A stretch of DNA of 24,574 nucleotides from CAYRZF01 sp964428805 (lineage in GTDB: Bacteria; Methylomirabilota; Methylomirabilia; Rokubacteriales; CSP1-6). Under the pieces are notes generated by a model. It saw only the letters and a program-made list of their open reading frames with translations. It had not been told where the DNA came from and did no database searches. Positions 22,371 to 24,574 of the stretch are shown in pieces. The translations under genes were made by a program, and so were the position numbers. The DNA is taken from contig CAYRZF010000026.1 of assembly GCA_964428805.1 (NCBI GenBank), positions 1 to 24,574 on the forward strand, written 5' to 3'. Within the stretch, counting starts at the first letter, position 1; every line of letters begins with the position of its first letter.

Positions 22371-23432
22371 TCAGACGAGGCCGACTTGCGACCGGTCGCC
22401 GAGCATCAGGTTGTAAGATTTGGGCTTGGACCCGGATCGGTAGATCGTCACGTTGCGCCCGACCAGGCTGGACTCGATGCGCCCCACCACGTCCGAGATG
22501 CTAGACCCCTCCAGGATGATCGAATGCTCCACCTCGCTGCTGCGGATCACCACCTGATCACCCACGGCGGTAAAGGGACCGATGTAGGCATTCTCGATCG
22601 TGGCGCCCTTGCCGATGATGGCCGGGCCGCGGATGACGCTCTTGACGACCTTCGCTCCGACCGCAACGATCACCTTGCCGTGGATCTCCGAAGCCTCGAC
22701 CTCCCCTTCCACGCGGGCCTCAAGCGTGTCGAGGATCAGCCGGTTCGCCTCCAGCAAGTCCTCGAGCTTGCCGGTGTCCTTCCACCACCCGTCGATCACG
22801 TGCGGGTGGACCGTCCGGCCGGCGTCGATCAGCCACTGGATCGCATCGGTGATCTCGAGCTCGCCGCGCGCCGACGGTTTGATCGCCTTCACCGCCTCGA
22901 AGACGGTCCGATCGAACATATAGACCCCCACCAGCGCCAGGTCCGACGTGGGGACCTTGGGCTTCTCGACCAGGCGGACGACCTTGCCATCGGCGAGCTC
23001 GGCCACGCCGAACTGCTCCGCGTTCGGCACGCGCGCCAGAAGGATCTGGGCATTCGGCCGTTCCTCCCCGAAGCGCCTGACGAGGGCGGCCAGTTTTTCG
23101 CGTATCAGGTTGTCCCCGAGATACATGACGAACGGGTCGGCGCCAAGGTACGGCTCCGAAACCAGGACCGCATGGGCGAGGCCGAGCGGTGCCTCCTGCT
23201 CGATGTAGGTGACGGTCACTCCAAAGCGTGCGCCATTGCCGACAGCTTCCATGATCTCGCGCTTCGTATCTCCGACCACAATTCCGATCTCCCGGATCCC
23301 CGACTCCGCCAGCGCCTCGATACCGTAGAAGAGTATCGGCTTGTTCGCCACGGGGACCAACTGCTTGGCTGAGGTATAGGTGATCGGGCGGAGGCGGGTA
23401 CCCCGGCCCCCGGCGAGAATGAGTCCTTTCAT
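22371..23432 (-). CDS. rfbA: Glucose-1-phosphate thymidylyltransferase, long form
   Basis: This 353-residue nucleotidyltransferase commits glucose-1-phosphate to dTDP-glucose. MKGLILAGGRGTRLRP is the nucleotide-binding signature, TYTSAKQLVPVANKPILFYG follows, and the metal-binding aspartate is in YLGDNLI. The protein is about 60 residues longer than E. coli RfbA and carries a C-terminal left-handed beta-helix (GPAIIGKGATIENAYIGPF and similar hexapeptide repeats), as in the long RmlA/StrD-type group. The ATG at 23430-23432 begins the conserved motif directly; upstream in-frame codons do not look coding. It is first in the rhamnose operon and divergent from the rhodanese-MoeB gene, across a 162-bp region with promoters both ways. 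Confidence 0.94.
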   Translation of the reverse strand: MKGLILAGGRGTRLRPITYTSAKQLVPVANKPILFYGIEALAESGIREIGIVVGDTKREIMEAVGNGARFGVTVTYIEQEAPLGLAHAVLVSEPYLGADPFVMYLGDNLIREKLAALVRRFGEERPNAQILLARVPNAEQFGVAELADGKVVRLVEKPKVPTSDLALVGVYMFDRTVFEAVKAIKPSARGELEITDAIQWLIDAGRTVHPHVIDGWWKDTGKLEDLLEANRLILDTLEARVEGEVEASEIHGKVIVAVGAKVVKSVIRGPAIIGKGATIENAYIGPFTAVGDQVVIRSSEVEHSIILEGSSISDVVGRIESSLVGRNVTIYRSGSKPKSYNLMLGDRSQVGLV

Positions 23433-23485
23433 CGAAATTCCAGAATCCGGTAGGTTTTCCCTGGCCAGACCTCTAAAATAGGCCG

Positions 23486-23515
23486 AGTATAGCAGTCGGC
23501 CCCCGGGGGTCACAA
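23486..23515 (-). promoter_or_regulatory. Promoter of the rfbACBD operon
   Basis: On the minus strand TATACT (23491-23486) matches five of six -10 positions. TTGTGA (23515-23510) lies 18 bp upstream as a four-of-six -35 box. Transcription would start near 23479, about 47 bases before the rfbA ATG. Confidence 0.5.
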
Positions 23516-23534
23516 GGGTCAAGGCGAATCTACC

Positions 23535-23562
23535 TTGACTTGATCGGGATTGGTGGTATTCT
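23535..23562 (+). promoter_or_regulatory. Promoter of the rhodanese-MoeB selenoprotein gene
   Basis: TTGACT (23535-23540) and TATTCT (23557-23562) are spaced 16 bp apart, five and four matches out of six. Transcription would start near 23569, upstream of the GAGGAG ribosome-binding site and the ATG at 23595. This supports 23595, not the earlier in-frame start at 23550, as the true start. Confidence 0.5.
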
Positions 23563-23580
23563 ATTTTAGCGATGCCCGGC

Positions 23581-23586
23581 GAGGAG
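23581..23586 (+). promoter_or_regulatory. Ribosome-binding site fixing the rhodanese-MoeB start
   Basis: GAGGAG lies eight bases before the ATG at 23595. The earlier possible start at 23550 has no such site and lies between the promoter boxes. Confidence 0.65.
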
Positions 23587-23594
23587 CTCGGGGA

Positions 23595-24574
23595 ATGAAG
23601 ACGTTGAGGGAGATGCTGGGGGAGGCCCGGCAGGTTGTGCGGGAGCAAGGGCCCGCCGAGCTCAAGACCCGACTGGACTCGGGGGAGCCGCTCGTTCTCA
23701 TTGACGTCCGTGACCCCGACGAGTACCGCGACGGGTACATCGAGCCCGCCATAAACATCAGCCGGGGGTTCCTCGAGTTCCGGATCGGGACCGCGGCGAC
23801 GGATCCCAACGTCCCCATCGTCCTCTACTGACAGACCGGCCTCCGGTCGGTCCTGGCCGGCAAAGCGCTCAAGGAACTGGGGTTCACCAACGTCACCTCC
23901 CTGGCCGGCGGCTACCAGAAGTGGGTGCAGTCCGGGCTGCCGATCGTCAAGGACTCACCGCTCAACACCGACCAGATCCAGCGGTACAGCCGGCACTTCC
24001 TCCTCGGCCAGATCGGGGAACGGGGTCAGCGCAAGCTCCTTCGTTCAAAGGTGCTTCTGATCGGCGCAGGCGGGCTGGGCTCGCCCACTGCCTACTATCT
24101 CGCCGCCGCCGGGGTCGGAACCCTGGGGATCATGGACGGCGACCGGGTGGACATCACCAACCTCCAGCGCCAGATTCTCCACAAGACCAGCGACATCGGT
24201 CGGCCCAAGGTGGAGTCGGCCACTGAAACGATCCGCGCGCTGAACCCCGACGTCACCGTCGTGCCCTACCCGGTGCGACTTACCGTGGACAACGTCGAGG
24301 AGATCCTCAAGGACTACGACCTGATCGTGGACGGCTCGGACAACTTCGAGACCCGCTACCTCGTCAACGACGCCTGCTACCTTCAGGGCAAGACCAACGT
24401 CCACGGCTCCATCTTCCAGTTCGAAGGCATGGCAACGGTCTTTGCCCCCGACAAGGGCCCCTGCTACCGGTGCCTCTACCCCACGCCGCCGCCGCCGGGG
24501 CTCGTCCCCTCCTGAAGCGAGGCTGGCGTCCTGGGCGTGCTCCCAGGAGTGATCGGGCTGGTGCAGGCGACCGA
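23595..24574 (+). CDS. moeB: Rhodanese-MoeB/ThiF fusion, predicted selenoprotein with two in-frame TGA (Sec) codons; 3' end beyond window
   Basis: One frame runs from the ATG at 23595 to the window edge (326 complete codons), crossed only by TGA codons 79 and 307. Residues about 25-122 are a rhodanese domain (LIDVRDPDEYRDGYI; active loop LY-U79-QTGLRS; LAGGYQKWVQSGLP). From about 130 a MoeB/ThiF/Uba4-type E1 follows: QRYSRHFLLGQIGERGQ, ATP loop GAGGLGS (157-163), DRVDITNLQRQILH, DGSDNFETRYLVNDAC, zinc pair Cys290-Cys293 in GPCYRCLYP, and VPS-U307-SEAGVLGVLPGVIG. In homologues both TGA positions are cysteine: the rhodanese persulfide cysteine and the crossover-loop cysteine that in Uba4/MOCS3 takes part in transfer to the ubiquitin-like sulfur carrier. 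The enzyme would adenylate a MoaD/ThiS/Urm1-like carrier and load it with sulfur. An N-terminal rhodanese is also known in some proteobacterial MoeB proteins. A pseudogene would need two independent changes at exactly these codons. Confidence 0.88.
23829..23831 (+). other. In-frame TGA, predicted Sec79 (rhodanese active site)
   Basis: The codon sits where the rhodanese catalytic cysteine belongs in the CxxGxR[ST] loop: VLY-TGA-QTGLRS. Coding similarity continues unbroken on both sides in the same frame. Confidence 0.85.
23836..23860 (+). promoter_or_regulatory. Candidate bacterial SECIS after the first TGA (ambiguous fold)
   Basis: CCGGCC (23836-23841) can pair with GGCCGG (23855-23860). Within the 13-nt interior, CC (23843-23844) can pair with GG (23849-23850), leaving an apical GGUC at 23845-23848, 14-17 nt after the TGA. 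GGUC also occurs in the SECIS loop of E. coli fdhF. A competing perfect 6-bp stem (GACCGG 23834-23839 with CCGGUC 23843-23848, loop CCU) lacks a loop G. The fold is therefore uncertain. Confidence 0.45.
24513..24515 (+). other. In-frame TGA, predicted Sec307 (E1 crossover-loop cysteine)
   Basis: The codon replaces the cysteine of the conserved PSCAEAGVLG block of MoeB/Uba4-type E1 enzymes; here the context is VPS-TGA-SEAGVLGVLPG. The frame continues with strongly conserved family sequence to the window end. Confidence 0.85.
24529..24548 (+). promoter_or_regulatory. Bacterial SECIS element candidate after the second TGA
   Basis: TCCTGGG (24529-24535) pairs perfectly with CCCAGGA (24542-24548) around the 6-nt loop CGUGCU (24536-24541). 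The loop begins 21 nt after the TGA and has G as its second base followed by U. This meets the general bacterial SECIS model: a stem of at least four pairs, a loop of 3-14 nt at about 16-37 nt from the UGA, and G among the first two loop bases. Confidence 0.7.

Noticed and set aside
23550..23831. A complete 93-residue truncated rhodanese ending at the first TGA
   Set aside because: The TGA sits exactly at the catalytic cysteine and the same frame continues with the rest of the rhodanese and an E1 domain. The 23550 start also lies within the promoter.
23925..24515. A separate 196-residue MoeB gene starting at GTG 23925 and ending at TGA 24515
   Set aside because: The GTG is an internal valine codon in the rhodanese C-terminus (KWVQSG) with no ribosome-binding site. 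The TGA interrupts the E1 domain at a conserved cysteine, with homology continuing beyond it.
23595..24574. Pseudogene or sequencing-error explanation for the interrupted rhodanese-MoeB frame
   Set aside because: Two independent lesions would both have to convert catalytic cysteine codons to TGA, with no other damage, and with a SECIS-like hairpin at the right distance. It is not formally excluded without read data.
23595..24574. Alternative genetic code with TGA read as Trp or Gly
   Set aside because: Several intact genes in the window end at TGA at the expected family length, and both internal TGAs align to Cys, not to Trp or Gly.
1..24574. tRNA, rRNA or CRISPR arrays
   Set aside because: No cloverleaf with a CCA-type end, no rRNA-like conserved stretch and no regularly spaced direct repeats were seen in the intergenic regions, which are mostly under 300 bp.

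Overview
The window is high-GC DNA from a diderm bacterium. The signs are an RND efflux pump with a lipoprotein adaptor, a PpiD-type periplasmic-facing chaperone, and CoA-thioester enzymes for acyl or dicarboxylate breakdown. Two runs of exactly 100 N mark scaffold joins, so this is probably a metagenome-derived scaffold. The gene mix would suit a soil or subsurface lineage such as Candidatus Rokubacteria (Methylomirabilota) or a deltaproteobacterial group. That placement is inference and no marker gene here proves it.

Layout. (1) 1-3729: a CaiB-type CoA-transferase faces a compact minus-strand set of secreted protein, MaoC hydratase, CitE-type lyase and DJ-1/PfpI protein. The CoA enzymes resemble a CoA-transfer, hydration and retro-aldol route for a C5 dicarboxylate. 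(2) 3730-5679: an AT-richer control region with an inverted pair of DnaA-box-like sites and a good sigma-70 promoter precedes a solitary DGQHR-domain protein, which converges on greA. (3) 5744-10645: a MarR regulator with a palindrome at its start, then an RND adaptor and an RND pump with about 45 extra residues between TM2 and TM3. (4) 10646-14147: an assembly join flanked by a 55-bp duplication, then a flavin-reductase-like protein, PpiD and TrmI. (5) 14203-18390: two MFS transporters around a VOC/glyoxalase protein, a symmetric 149-bp inverted-repeat element, and a glutaryl-CoA dehydrogenase. (6) 18447-23432: an HD phosphohydrolase and the dTDP-L-rhamnose genes rfbD, rfbB, rfbC and rfbA, with rfbC cut by the second join.

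The outstanding item is at the right end, 23595 to the window edge. One reading frame encodes an N-terminal rhodanese domain fused to a MoeB/ThiF/Uba4-type E1 adenylyltransferase. It is crossed by two in-frame TGA codons and by no other stop or frameshift. The first TGA replaces the rhodanese active-site cysteine (context LY-TGA-QTGLRS). The second replaces the cysteine of the E1 crossover loop (context VPS-TGA-SEAGVLGVLPG). Other genes in the window stop normally at TGA, so the code is not globally reassigned. A 7-bp hairpin with a G-containing 6-nt loop starting 21 nt after the second TGA fits the bacterial SECIS model well, and a weaker candidate follows the first. The simplest reading is a selenoprotein with selenocysteine at both sulfur-relay positions of a MoeBR/Uba4-like enzyme. 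Annotation pipelines would split it into two or three false genes.
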